A DNA stretch of 64,000 nt from Microbacterium sp. MYb72 (lineage in GTDB: Bacteria > Actinomycetota > Actinomycetes > Actinomycetales > Microbacteriaceae), in assembly GCF_002979415.1 (NCBI RefSeq), contig NZ_PCOT01000005.1:30363-94362 (forward strand), written 5' to 3'. Below are positions 44,792 to 53,360 of the stretch, one piece after another. The position numbers and the translations under genes were made by a program. Each line of letters opens with the position of its first letter. The first letter of the stretch is position 1. The notes under the pieces are model-generated. The model was given only the letters and a program-made list of their open reading frames with translations. It was not told the origin of the DNA and did no database searches.

Positions 44792-46039
44792 TCAGCGGAG
44801 GCGGCGGCCCTGCGCGAGGTCGACGAGGTGCGACAGCACGGGGCCCGACCGCAGGCCGTTGTGCTCGTGCTCGCTGGTGACCCAGAGCTGCACGCCCGGC
44901 AGCAGCGCGGCCGTCTCGAGCGAGAACTCGAGGGGCACGTAGACGTCGTTCACGTACACCGCGGCCGCTCCGGTGGCGCCGGACGCGGCGATCGTGTCGG
45001 CGTCGTAGATCGACGGCCACTCGAACTCAGCGAGCTCCAGGACGACCTCACGCCACGGCTGGAACGCGGGGACGGTCTCCGTCCACTCGCGGCGGATGTG
45101 CTCGCCGGTGAACAGCGTGACGTCCTCGACGAAGTCGGCGGGCTCGACGCGCTCCGCCGACCACCGTGTCGCCTCACCGCTGGCGTAGCTCGACTCGTGG
45201 AACGCGAAGTAGAGCGGGTTGCGGCCGTCGAACGGCATGGCGTGCATCAGGTCGTAGCGGAAGGCGTTCGACGAGGGGTCCCGCTCCAGGAGCGACCAGA
45301 GGGTCTGCCAGCCGTCGTTCGTTCCCAGGGCGGAGCCCACGGAGCGCAGACGGGACGCCGAGACGACCTCGCCGTCCGGCAGGGTGATGCCACCCGCGGT
45401 CGCGAGGTCGACGAGGCGGCGCATCACGTCGCGGTGCTCCGGGAAGCGGCGGTAGTACTTCTCGGATGCGGTCCGCATCTTGTCGTAGCAGAGGGCGTAC
45501 ACCTCGTCGGCGGAGCGCGTGACGGTGCTGAGGCCGCCGGTGATGAAGACGTTCTCGAGGGATGCGGCATCCGTCGTCAGGTATGCGAGGGTCGTGAACC
45601 CGCCGAAGGACTGCCCGAGCACGCTCCAGGTCGCAGCACCCAGGTGCTCGCGCATCGCTTCGCAGTCGCGCACGATGGAGTCCGCACGCAGATGGGTGAG
45701 GTGCTCGGCGACGGACGTCGAGCCGCGTTGCAGATCGGCGTCTCCCACCGGCGTCGACAGGCCCGTTCCGCGCTGGTCGATCATGACGACGCGGTGGTGG
45801 GCGAGTGCCTCGTCGAGCCACGCGGGGGCGGTCGACGAGTGGAACGGCCGCGGAGCCTCGTGGCCGGGGCCGCCCTGCAGGAAGACCAGGTAGGGGAGCG
45901 CCTCGCCGCCCTCGCGCGACACCACACGGGCGAACACGTCGATGGTGCGGGGATCGGACGGATCCGACCACACCAGGGGAACGGTGAGCGTGTGCTCTTC
46001 GACGGTCAGATCCAGCAGGCGACGGACAATGGTGCTCAC
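44792..46039 (-). CDS. S33-family peptidase, proline iminopeptidase-like
   Basis: A 415-residue alpha/beta hydrolase. It has VFLQGGPGHEAPRP (about residue 48, oxyanion HGGP-like loop), VVMIDQRGTGLS (about 82), the nucleophile Ser in VLGQSFGGF (about 141), a helical lid and a late His (TSEHEHNG, about 393). This is the pattern of prolyl aminopeptidase-type S33 enzymes that remove N-terminal residues. There is no signal peptide. GTG 46039 lies 6 nt after TAGGCT (46046-46051). Confidence 0.85.
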   Translation of the reverse strand: MSTIVRRLLDLTVEEHTLTVPLVWSDPSDPRTIDVFARVVSREGGEALPYLVFLQGGPGHEAPRPFHSSTAPAWLDEALAHHRVVMIDQRGTGLSTPVGDADLQRGSTSVAEHLTHLRADSIVRDCEAMREHLGAATWSVLGQSFGGFTTLAYLTTDAASLENVFITGGLSTVTRSADEVYALCYDKMRTASEKYYRRFPEHRDVMRRLVDLATAGGITLPDGEVVSASRLRSVGSALGTNDGWQTLWSLLERDPSSNAFRYDLMHAMPFDGRNPLYFAFHESSYASGEATRWSAERVEPADFVEDVTLFTGEHIRREWTETVPAFQPWREVVLELAEFEWPSIYDADTIAASGATGAAAVYVNDVYVPLEFSLETAALLPGVQLWVTSEHEHNGLRSGPVLSHLVDLAQGRRLR

Positions 46040-46045
46040 CCGTCG

Positions 46046-46051
46046 AGCCTA
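46046..46051 (-). promoter_or_regulatory. -10 element, leaderless (S33 peptidase)
   Basis: On the minus strand TAGGCT ends 6 nt before GTG 46039. Confidence 0.5.
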
Positions 46052-46085
46052 TCGTCCGCGATGACGGTAACACCGTCGAGAACGA

Positions 46086-48086
46086 CTACATCACGTTGCC
46101 GATGTAGGAGTACTTCACGAACACCTCGGAGGCGAGGCCCGATTCGTCGAGCACACCCTGCACCGCGGTCATCATGTAGTTGCTGTCCCAGCCCATGTAG
46201 AGGAAGTGCGATTCGTCGAGCTGGTCCCAGTGGCCCTTCCACGCCATCTCCGCGTAGATCGGCCCGCCGTGCGTCGCGCAGTAGGAGAGGGCGGCCTCGC
46301 GCGTGTCGGTCCAGGCGCGTCGCATGACCCGGTTGAAGAGGTACTTGACGTCGGGCACCTCCCAGCGCTCTCCGCGGTACTCGACGTAGTCGAACTCCCG
46401 CTCCCAGCCGGCCGGCCAGCCACGTCGCCGCACGGCGTCGAGGATCGGGGTGAGGCCGTCGTCGTCGATCTCCGGCAGCGCAGGACGCGCCCAGATCCGC
46501 AGCAGATCGGAGGTGAGGAGGATCGTGCGCCGGGTGATGGCCGCGGTGCTCCAGGCCTCCGTGCGCTCGAGGTCGCGGGTCGCCGGCACGGAGCTGCGAG
46601 CGTAGGCCTCGGCCCGCTTCATCGGATAGGCCGCGCCGAAGACGCGCTCGGCGAGACGCGGCTCCAGGAGGGTGAGGTTGCCGAGCGTGGGGGCGAGCGC
46701 GCGGAGGCTGTTCTGCTCGTCGTCGCTGTAGTCGTCCCAGCCGCGGACGCCGTCGCCGGACCAGGTGTCGTGCGGCACGGCGGGCACGATCCGTTCGACG
46801 TCGTAGTCCTGGGGATTCTCGACGCCCTCCAGCCTGCCCAGCACGTACGCGGCGTGGGGGAGCTCGCTGTACTTGAGGACCGCGCTCACGCGCTCGTCCG
46901 ACGGGGTGATGCGGGCGAACGCCCGGGCCAGCGCGTCGCGCCCCTCCGCACGCGCGCGGCAGAGTCGGGCGACCAGACGCTCGTTCGGCAGGTTGACCAG
47001 CGTGCGGCGCAGATAGAGGGTCTGGATCCACTCCAGGGTCTCGATGAGCTCGTCGCGGTCGATGAGCCCTCGGGAATGATCGCTGTAGACGCTCAGGACG
47101 AGCGGATACGCCGCGCGCCCGAACGTGTTCACGTATCCGAGCTGTCGCGAGATCTCCGCATCGGGCTCCCGAGAGGGATCGAGGAGGATGCCGTAGATCT
47201 CCGCGTAGTGGCGCCAGACCTCGGCATCCGACTGGAGATGCTCGACATCCACCCGGGGGAAGGACTGGCGGAACGCGCTGTACACGCCGTGCTCGCCGTT
47301 GGCCGCCACCTCGCGCCCCGTCGTCATCACGAGGTAGTGGCGCCAGAACGCGCCGATCGTCTCGCCGGTGTGCTGCTCGATCGGCAGCCAGAAGCGCGCC
47401 TCGACGTCGAGCTGCTCGGCGTGCGTGAGTCCCATCAGGATGTAGTTGTGGATGAGCTCGTGGTCGCGCAGCGGCTCCCCGGTGGAGTTCAGGCTCTCGA
47501 AGATCTGCTGCGCGTTCGCGTCGGCGCCGAGCGTGATCGAGACGTGCTCGAGGCGCTGCAGCCCGCGCCAGATGCGGGGCGCTTCGTCGACGTGCACCTG
47601 GCTGCGGAAGAAGGCGTAGTTGTCGTCGAAACGCGACTCCCGGTCGACGTCGTCGCGACGGTCGAGCACCACCGACTCGTACAGGTCGGCCCAGGCTTCG
47701 TGCGGACGGAGCCGCGTGCGGGAGGAGTCGTCGTCGCGGACGAGGACCGCGCTGAGCTCGGCGGCCAGCGCAGGGTCGGTGTCTCCGACCGCGTGGTGCA
47801 ACGCGGCGACGAGCAGCATCAGCGTGGTGAGACGCTGCTGACCGTCGATGAGGATGAGATCGCCGTCGGCAGCCGTGTCGTGCGCCGAGAGGATGGACCC
47901 GATGAAGTGCCGGTGGCCGTGCTCCTGATCGGCGACTGCGCGGATGTCGCTGAGGAGGCGTTCGCATCCGCCGATGTCCCAGCGGTACTGGCGCTGGTAC
48001 ACGGGAACGACGATCGTGGTGGATCCGGCGGAGAGCCACTCGATCGTGTTGACAGCTGTCGCCTCGACGTTGGTGGCAGAGCTCAT
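46086..48086 (-). CDS. DUF262/DUF1524 protein, GmrSD-like, with altered HNH motif
   Basis: A 666-residue protein. The N-terminal DUF262 domain has PVYQRQYRW (residues 28-36) and the nucleotide-binding D81-G-Q-Q-R85. A DUF1524-type (HNH-fold) region follows at about 425-540, with GNLTLLEP (about 462) kept, but at the place where GmrSD proteins have the catalytic His of their EHIxP motif this one has Arg432 (ERIVP). About 110 further residues (rich in Trp, Tyr, Asp) form a C-terminal region I do not recognise. GmrSD proteins are type IV restriction enzymes for modified phage DNA. This one stands alone, with a leaderless TAGACT promoter, and may lack cleavage activity or use another residue. Confidence 0.8.
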   Translation of the reverse strand: MSSATNVEATAVNTIEWLSAGSTTIVVPVYQRQYRWDIGGCERLLSDIRAVADQEHGHRHFIGSILSAHDTAADGDLILIDGQQRLTTLMLLVAALHHAVGDTDPALAAELSAVLVRDDDSSRTRLRPHEAWADLYESVVLDRRDDVDRESRFDDNYAFFRSQVHVDEAPRIWRGLQRLEHVSITLGADANAQQIFESLNSTGEPLRDHELIHNYILMGLTHAEQLDVEARFWLPIEQHTGETIGAFWRHYLVMTTGREVAANGEHGVYSAFRQSFPRVDVEHLQSDAEVWRHYAEIYGILLDPSREPDAEISRQLGYVNTFGRAAYPLVLSVYSDHSRGLIDRDELIETLEWIQTLYLRRTLVNLPNERLVARLCRARAEGRDALARAFARITPSDERVSAVLKYSELPHAAYVLGRLEGVENPQDYDVERIVPAVPHDTWSGDGVRGWDDYSDDEQNSLRALAPTLGNLTLLEPRLAERVFGAAYPMKRAEAYARSSVPATRDLERTEAWSTAAITRRTILLTSDLLRIWARPALPEIDDDGLTPILDAVRRRGWPAGWEREFDYVEYRGERWEVPDVKYLFNRVMRRAWTDTREAALSYCATHGGPIYAEMAWKGHWDQLDESHFLYMGWDSNYMMTAVQGVLDESGLASEVFVKYSYIGNVM

Positions 48087-48093
48087 GGGAAAA

Positions 48094-48099
48094 AGTCTA
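48094..48099 (-). promoter_or_regulatory. -10 element, leaderless (DUF262 protein)
   Basis: On the minus strand TAGACT ends 7 nt before ATG 48086. Confidence 0.5.
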
Positions 48100-48140
48100 T
48101 TCGGTTATGCACGGCGACCCTCCGGTGCGCGATCAGGGCG

Positions 48141-48165
48141 CCCTGTTAGGCTTGCCTTATCAGGG
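48141..48165 (+). promoter_or_regulatory. DtxR/IdeR-like iron box overlapping a promoter
   Basis: TTAGGCTTGCCTTATCAGG (48146-48164) agrees at 12 of 19 positions with the DtxR/IdeR consensus. Outer arms CCCTG (48141-48145) and CAGGG (48161-48165) extend the dyad. TAGGCT (48147-48152) inside the box is a possible -10 for the oxygenase gene, so binding would repress it. CCTGTTA recurs at 48166-48172. Confidence 0.45.
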
Positions 48166-48211
48166 CCTGTTAAAACGTGCTGGCCCCCGATGAAAGGATC
48201 TGGTTCAGATC

Positions 48212-48985
48212 ATGGGATACATCAAGTCCGCAGCACTCGAGGACAAGGGCTTCGTCGTCCTCGACAGCTACAACCAGGAGCTCGACCCCCAGGAGTGGCT
48301 CGACATCGAGTACAACGACTGGAAGTCCTCGGGCGACACCCGTTTCGCGCCTCTCGCGAGCGCCAAGGGCGAGATCGAGTGCAACGGCTTCTGGAACCAC
48401 AAGCCGCCGCGCACCGACAAGGACGGCGTGTGGATCGACTCGCAGACCGCCAAGGCGCCGAACCTCACGCGCCGCGCGCAGGAGCCGGGCGCCAACGTCG
48501 GCCGCTGCCGCGTGATCGAGCTGCAGCCGACCCCCTACGGCGAGTGCCTCTACAACCTCCACCAGGACGACAACAACCGTCTGAACCCCGACGGCACCGG
48601 CTGGGTCGTGCGCGGCTTCTTCAACCTCACCGATGACAAGGACAGCTTCTTCGTCCTCCGTGAGAACCGGACCGACCCGAGCATCGAGTACCGCATCGCC
48701 CTTCCGGCCGGCGCGCAGCTGATCGTCGACACCCAGCGCCTGTGGCACGCCGCCACGCACGTGGGCACCGACCCCCGCTACTGCCTGATCACCTCGTGGA
48801 CCTCCGGTCCCGAGCTCGACGCCTACATCGAGAAGTACAACGGCACGCAGGACGTCCCGAACGTCGAGGTCCCGCAGGACGTGCTCGAGGCGGGCTACGC
48901 CGAGCAGGCTCAGCGTGACGCCGCTCGCGCCGCCTACTACGCGGCCAAGGGCCAGCAGGTCAAGATGGCGATGAGCGAGGCCTGA
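48212..48985 (+). CDS. Probable Fe(II)/2-oxoglutarate-dependent oxygenase
   Basis: A 257-residue soluble protein. It has the facial-triad pattern His117-x-Asp119 (NLHQDDNN) and a distal His179 in RLWHAATHV, followed ten residues later by Arg189 suited to binding 2-oxoglutarate. This order fits the double-stranded beta-helix oxygenases, but I cannot name the substrate. The C-terminal 35 residues are an Ala/Gln-rich helix. ATG 48212 begins after a GAAAGGA site. The iron-box-like sequence upstream suggests iron-dependent control. A strong terminator follows, so it is transcribed alone. Confidence 0.68.
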   Translation: MGYIKSAALEDKGFVVLDSYNQELDPQEWLDIEYNDWKSSGDTRFAPLASAKGEIECNGFWNHKPPRTDKDGVWIDSQTAKAPNLTRRAQEPGANVGRCRVIELQPTPYGECLYNLHQDDNNRLNPDGTGWVVRGFFNLTDDKDSFFVLRENRTDPSIEYRIALPAGAQLIVDTQRLWHAATHVGTDPRYCLITSWTSGPELDAYIEKYNGTQDVPNVEVPQDVLEAGYAEQAQRDAARAAYYAAKGQQVKMAMSEA

Positions 48986-48999
48986 GCCTCCGTCTCATC

Positions 49000-49035
49000 G
49001 AAAGGGCCCCGGTCGACATCGACCGGGGCCCTTTC
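49000..49035 (+). terminator. Intrinsic terminator of the oxygenase gene
   Basis: A 15-bp perfect stem (GAAAGGGCCCCGGTC at 49000-49014, GACCGGGGCCCTTTC at 49021-49035) with a 6-nt loop and a pyrimidine-rich tail. Confidence 0.9.
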
Positions 49036-49161
49036 TCTCTGTGAATCACATGCTTGTGATTTCTCCTGATCTGGGCGACAATAGGCGCACAACCGCATAT
49101 TCTCGCCAGTTCTCGTGGTTCAGGTCGTTGGGGAAGACGCACCTGATGAAACGGAGAGATC

Positions 49162-49665
49162 ATGGCGACGGCTTACGCACGCGGAGTGGTGTTCATCCAC
49201 TCTGCGCCTCGCGCGCTCTGCCCGCACCTCGAGTGGGCAGTCGGACGCGCTATCGGGCGTGCGGTGAACTTCGACTGGACCGAGCAGCCGGTGCTCGACG
49301 GCGCCCGTCGCGCCGAGTTCTACTGGGACGGACCGGTCGGAACGGGTGCAGCTCTGGCGACCGCGATCCGCGGGTGGGAGCACCTCCGTTTCGAGGTGAG
49401 CGAAGATCCGACTCCTCGCAGCGACGGCGGCCGGTGGATGCACACGCCCGATCTCGGCATCCACTATGCGCAGACGGATGCCGCGGGCAACGTGGTGATC
49501 GGCGAGGACCGCATCCGCTACGCGATGGAGATCGCGGCGGGAAACGTGGCCGAGCTGCAGCGCGAACTCGACATCGCGCTCGGCTCGGCCTGGGACGAGG
49601 AGCTGGAGCCCTTCCGGCACGCGAGCGATGACGCCCGCGTGGTCTGGCTCCACAAGGTGGGCTAG
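49162..49665 (+). CDS. DUF3145-family protein
   Basis: A 167-residue soluble protein with the actinobacterial DUF3145 pattern: VFIHSAPRALCPHLEWAVG at about residue 10, FDWTEQP at about 37, and a REL/ALGSAWDEELEPFRHAS segment near the end. No function is known to me. ATG 49162 follows GGAGAG. It is a single gene between two terminators. Confidence 0.8.
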   Translation: MATAYARGVVFIHSAPRALCPHLEWAVGRAIGRAVNFDWTEQPVLDGARRAEFYWDGPVGTGAALATAIRGWEHLRFEVSEDPTPRSDGGRWMHTPDLGIHYAQTDAAGNVVIGEDRIRYAMEIAAGNVAELQRELDIALGSAWDEELEPFRHASDDARVVWLHKVG

Positions 49666-49759
49666 CCCCATGCTCCGGAGACCTGGGATGGGAAGGCGTG
49701 AGTATCGGATGCCGGTGATTCGCCCCGGACGCTGAGAAGACGTATCCCCATCCTGAATG

Positions 49760-49796
49760 ACGAGGACCCCGCCCCATCAAGGGACGGGGTCCTCGT
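49760..49796. terminator. Bidirectional intrinsic terminator
   Basis: ACGAGGACCCCG (49760-49771) pairs with CGGGGTCCTCGT (49785-49796), and three more G-C pairs can form inside. It separates the convergent DUF3145 and MocR genes. Confidence 0.85.
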
Positions 49797-49799
49797 CTG

Positions 49800-51200
49800 T
49801 CACACCACGGCCTCGTGCCGCAGCTCGCCGCGCTGAGGCGAGCCGTGTCGCACCTCGTCCCAGGCGAGGCGCAGCCGGTTCATCGCCTCCGCCGTGCGCT
49901 CGGGCGGGAGGGTGATGGGGATCCTCAGGCGCCTCTCGAGGACGCCCCCGGTCGTGAAGCGAGGGCCGGGCGGCAGGACGAGTCCGTGGGAGCGCGCCGC
50001 CAGGGACAGCGACGTCGAGATCGGCGCGCCGAGGTCGACCCAGGCGGAGAGGCCGCCGGGAGTGGGCGGCATCGTGATGCCCTCGAGCCCGATCAATCCC
50101 TCGGCCACCGCCGCTCGTCCGGCGCGCAGCCGGGTGCGGACGTGATCGGTGAGCGAAGGCATATCGGAGAGCAGCTCGACCGCGATGCACTGTTCGAGCA
50201 GCGCGGTGCCCAGCTCGAACGATGGACGGGTGGCGAGAAGCCTCGTGATCACCGCCCGATCAGCGCGGATCCACCCGACGCGCATGCCGCCCCAGGCGAT
50301 CTTCGACATCGAGCCGACCGTGATCACCTCGGGGCTGAACGCCGCCATCGGGAGCGGGGACGAGCCGCGGTCGATGTCGAGCTCGGTCGTGGTCTCATCG
50401 ACGATGAGCCGCGTGCCGGAGCTGCGCGCCGTGGTCGCGATGCGCGCCCGCTCCGGTTCCGGCAGTGTCGCACCGGTGGGGTTGTGGAAATCGGGGATCA
50501 GGTACGCGACGTGCGGACGGCTGCGCAGCAGCGTGTCGGTGAAGTGCCGGTGGTCCCAGCCGTCGGCATCGACCGGGGTCGGTACCAGCCGGTAGCCGTG
50601 ACGGTGCAGCGCCTCCAGGGCGTGCGGGAAGGTGGGCTGCTCGACGAGCGCCCGCTCTCCGCGTCGGCCCATCGCCGCGAGGATGAGGTTCACGGCGTTC
50701 AGTGCGCCGGAGGTGATGATGATCTCGTCGGCATCGGTGTCGACGCCGCGTCGGGTGAACCGCTGCGCGACGGCGTGCCTGAGTTCGGGGAGGCCCTGCA
50801 GCGAGTACCCGCTGGTGCCGCGCATGGCCGCGAGACGGGGGAGCGAGCGGACGGTCGCGTCGTACAGTCCGGGAGTCGAGTCCATCGACGCGATGGAGAG
50901 GTCGATGGCCGACTCGTCGTCGCCGCTGCTCGCCGACGGCGCGACGTTCGGAAGAGCCACCCTCGTGCTTCCGCCGTGCAGGCGCGTCACGTAGCCGTCG
51001 GTCTCCAGCAGCCCGTACACGCGGGTCGTGGTGGAACGCGAACGCCGCAGCTCGAGGGCGAGGGCGCGTTCGCTGGGCAGGCGTTCGCCGACGGTCAGAC
51101 GCCCGTCGAGGATGAGGGCGCGGATCCGCTCGGCGAGGGCCGCGGCGGTGGCGCCGGCGACGTGCTGCGCGCCGAGCTGATCGACCAGACGAGATCCCAT
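49800..51200 (-). CDS. MocR-family regulator (GntR-type HTH plus aminotransferase fold), YczR-like
   Basis: A 466-residue regulator. The N-terminal winged helix (about residues 15-80) contains RLTVGERLPSERALALELRRS; the C-terminal domain has an aminotransferase class I fold with DFHNPTGATLPEPER (about 245) and the PLP-lysine segment GSMSKIAWGGMRVGW (about 303). It is divergent from a YczE-type membrane gene, an arrangement known for YczR regulators, which control yczE. Four AGTGGCCT-type half-sites lie between the two. ATG 51200 was chosen; 51218 is a further start in frame. Confidence 0.86.
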   Translation of the reverse strand: MGSRLVDQLGAQHVAGATAAALAERIRALILDGRLTVGERLPSERALALELRRSRSTTTRVYGLLETDGYVTRLHGGSTRVALPNVAPSASSGDDESAIDLSIASMDSTPGLYDATVRSLPRLAAMRGTSGYSLQGLPELRHAVAQRFTRRGVDTDADEIIITSGALNAVNLILAAMGRRGERALVEQPTFPHALEALHRHGYRLVPTPVDADGWDHRHFTDTLLRSRPHVAYLIPDFHNPTGATLPEPERARIATTARSSGTRLIVDETTTELDIDRGSSPLPMAAFSPEVITVGSMSKIAWGGMRVGWIRADRAVITRLLATRPSFELGTALLEQCIAVELLSDMPSLTDHVRTRLRAGRAAVAEGLIGLEGITMPPTPGGLSAWVDLGAPISTSLSLAARSHGLVLPPGPRFTTGGVLERRLRIPITLPPERTAEAMNRLRLAWDEVRHGSPQRGELRHEAVV

Positions 51201-51216
51201 GTACCCAGCATGCCGC

Positions 51217-51287
51217 AAAGTGGCCTCGCGTCGTCAGGCCACTTCTCGTCGAGTGGCCTCCCTATCGGCCCTCACGGGCAGGCCACC
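51217..51287. promoter_or_regulatory. Array of four MocR operator half-sites
   Basis: AGTGGCCT (51219-51226), AGGCCACT (51236-51243), AGTGGCCT (51252-51259) and AGGCCACC (51280-51287) alternate in orientation within the 95-bp MocR/YczE space. The first two form a perfect inverted repeat with a 9-bp spacer; sites 1 and 3 are direct repeats 33 bp apart, about three helical turns. Confidence 0.72.
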
Positions 51288-51295
51288 ATGGAGGG

Positions 51296-51961
51296 ATGCT
51301 CCTCCGATCCGTCCTCCTCCCGATCACCGCCACGAGCCGGCGCGACCTCGTCGAGCGCATCGTGCAACTCGTCCTCGGCCTCTTCCTCTACGGTGTGGCG
51401 CTGGGACTGATGGTGCGCGGCGGTATCGGCGTCTCGCCCTGGGATGTGCTCGCGCTCGGAGTCTCCGGCCGCACCGGGATCGGATACGGCGTCGTCACGA
51501 ACCTCGTCGCGCTCGTCGTGCTGCTCCTGTGGATCCCGCTGCGACAGCGGGTCGGGCTGGGAACGGTCCTCAACGCCCTGCTGATCGGCCCCAGCGCCGA
51601 CCTGACCCTCGCGCTCGTGCCCGCGCCGTCGTCGATCTGGGTGGGAGCGCCGATGTTCGTCGCCGGCCTCCTCCTGCTCGCGTTCGCCACAGGGCTGTAC
51701 ATCTCAGCCGACTTCGGTCCCGGACCGCGCGACGGCCTGATGACCGGGCTGGTGCGCAGGACCGGGTGGCGCGTGTGGATCGTCCGCACGCTCATCGAGG
51801 GCACCGTGCTCGTCGTCGGGTTCCTGCTCGGCGGACCGGTCGGAGTCGGCACCGTCCTCTTCGCCTTCGGAGTGGGGCCGCTCATCGGCTGGTTCCTGCC
51901 CTGGATGACGAGGGTGCGCACGACGCGTTCTCGCCGGCTGTCCCCGGCTTCGAGTCGCTAG
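51296..51961 (+). CDS. YczE/YitT-type membrane protein
   Basis: A 221-residue protein with five hydrophobic helices. The first carries GLMVRGGIGVSPWDVLALGVS (about residue 41), and the fourth region has ISADFGPGPRDGLMTGL (about 140), the hallmark of the YczE/YyaS group. Transport function is suspected but not proven. The start ATG 51296 lies directly after GGAGGG, and the last MocR half-site ends 8 bp before it, so binding there would block expression. Confidence 0.78.
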   Translation: MLLRSVLLPITATSRRDLVERIVQLVLGLFLYGVALGLMVRGGIGVSPWDVLALGVSGRTGIGYGVVTNLVALVVLLLWIPLRQRVGLGTVLNALLIGPSADLTLALVPAPSSIWVGAPMFVAGLLLLAFATGLYISADFGPGPRDGLMTGLVRRTGWRVWIVRTLIEGTVLVVGFLLGGPVGVGTVLFAFGVGPLIGWFLPWMTRVRTTRSRRLSPASSR

Positions 51962-51971
51962 ACGCGGCGCC

Positions 51972-52014
51972 CACGACGAAGGCCCCCGGGAGATTCCCGA
52001 GGGCCTTCGTCGTG
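51972..52014. terminator. Bidirectional intrinsic terminator
   Basis: A 14-bp perfect stem (CACGACGAAGGCCC at 51972-51985, GGGCCTTCGTCGTG at 52001-52014) lies between the convergent YczE and fabF genes. Confidence 0.88.
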
Positions 52015-52024
52015 CGTCCTGTCG

Positions 52025-53263
52025 TCAGTCGGCGCTGGCGAAGACGGCGACGGCGTTGTGGCCGCCGAAGCCGAACGAGTTGCTGATGGCGATCTGAGGA
52101 CCGTCGCCCAGCGGCTGCGGCTCGCCGGACAGCCGGAAGGGCACGGCCGGGTCGGGCTCGGTCATGTTGATCGTCGGAGGAGCGACGCGGTCGCGGAGCG
52201 CGAGCAGGGTGAAGATCGCTTCCAGCGCGCCGGTGCCGCCGAGCAGGTGCCCGGTCGAGGCCTTGGTCGCGGACACCGGGATCTCGTCGATCCGGTCGCC
52301 GAAGACCTTCTTGAGTGCCACGTACTCGTTGGGGTCGCCCACGGGGGTGGACGTGGCGTGCGCGTTGATGTGCGTCACCTGGTCGGCGGTGATGCCCGCC
52401 TCGCCGAGGGCGTGGGTGACAGCGCGGGCGGCGCCGTTGCCCTCGGGGTCGTTGCCGGTGATGTGGTATGCATCAGCCGTCACGCCACCTCCGAGGACGT
52501 AGCCGTAGATCTTGGCGCCGCGGGCCTTCGCGTGCTCCTCGGTCTCGAGGATGAGCACAGCAGCGCCCTCTCCCATGACGAAGCCGTCACGGTCGATGGC
52601 GCCAGGGCGCGATGCGGTCGCGGGGTCGTCGTTGCGACGCGAGAGCGCCTGCGCGGACGCGAACGACGCCATCGTGATCGGGTGGATGGCCGACTCGGCG
52701 CCGCCGGCGATCACGACGTCGGCGAGCCCTTCCTGCAGGTGATGGAAGGCGTGGATGATCGACTCGGTGCTGGAGGCGCAGGCGCTGACGACGGTCTGCG
52801 CGTAGGCGCGCGCCGAGAACTGCAGAGACAGGTTGCCCGCGGCCGCGTTCGGCATGAGCATCGGGACCGTGAGCGGCATGACGCGACGGGGCCCTTTCTC
52901 CCGCAGCGTGTCCCACGCGTCGAGGAGGGTCCAGAGGCCGCCGATGCCGGTGGCGAAGTCGACGCCGAGGCGCTCAGGGGCGACCTCGGGCGATCCGGCA
53001 TCCTCCCACGCCTCGCGCGCGGCGATCAGGGCGAACTGGGAGGAGGGGTCGAGACGCTTCGCCTCGTGGCGGGGGAGCACTTCCTCGGGGCGGACGATCG
53101 CCTCTGCGGCGAAGGTCACGGGCAGCTCGTACTGCGCGACCCAGTCGTGCTCGAGGGTCCGGGTGCCGGAGACGCCTGCGAGGAGGTTGCTCCAGTTCTC
53201 GGGGGCGGTCCCGCCGATGGCGGAAGTGGCGCCGATGCCGGTGACGACGATGCGCTTGGTCAT
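52025..53263 (-). CDS. fabF: 3-oxoacyl-ACP synthase II
   Basis: Condensing enzyme of type II fatty acid elongation. The 412-residue protein has the Cys-His-His triad: VSACASSTES (about residue 165), NAHATSTPVGD (about 301) and a later His in ASTGHLLGGTG (about 337), plus the C-terminal NSFGFGGHN motif (about 400). ATG 53263 matches the standard N-terminus (MTKRIVVTGIGATSA). It is the last gene of fabD-fabH-acpP-fabF. Confidence 0.95.
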   Translation of the reverse strand: MTKRIVVTGIGATSAIGGTAPENWSNLLAGVSGTRTLEHDWVAQYELPVTFAAEAIVRPEEVLPRHEAKRLDPSSQFALIAAREAWEDAGSPEVAPERLGVDFATGIGGLWTLLDAWDTLREKGPRRVMPLTVPMLMPNAAAGNLSLQFSARAYAQTVVSACASSTESIIHAFHHLQEGLADVVIAGGAESAIHPITMASFASAQALSRRNDDPATASRPGAIDRDGFVMGEGAAVLILETEEHAKARGAKIYGYVLGGGVTADAYHITGNDPEGNGAARAVTHALGEAGITADQVTHINAHATSTPVGDPNEYVALKKVFGDRIDEIPVSATKASTGHLLGGTGALEAIFTLLALRDRVAPPTINMTEPDPAVPFRLSGEPQPLGDGPQIAISNSFGFGGHNAVAVFASAD

Positions 53264-53360
53264 GGTGTGGTTCCTTGTCGTACGGGTTGCGTGCGAGGTG
53301 AGGGCAGGGGTGAGGATGCCACGCCCCGCGGGTGGCGGGGGTGGCATCCGTGCCCCGGGA

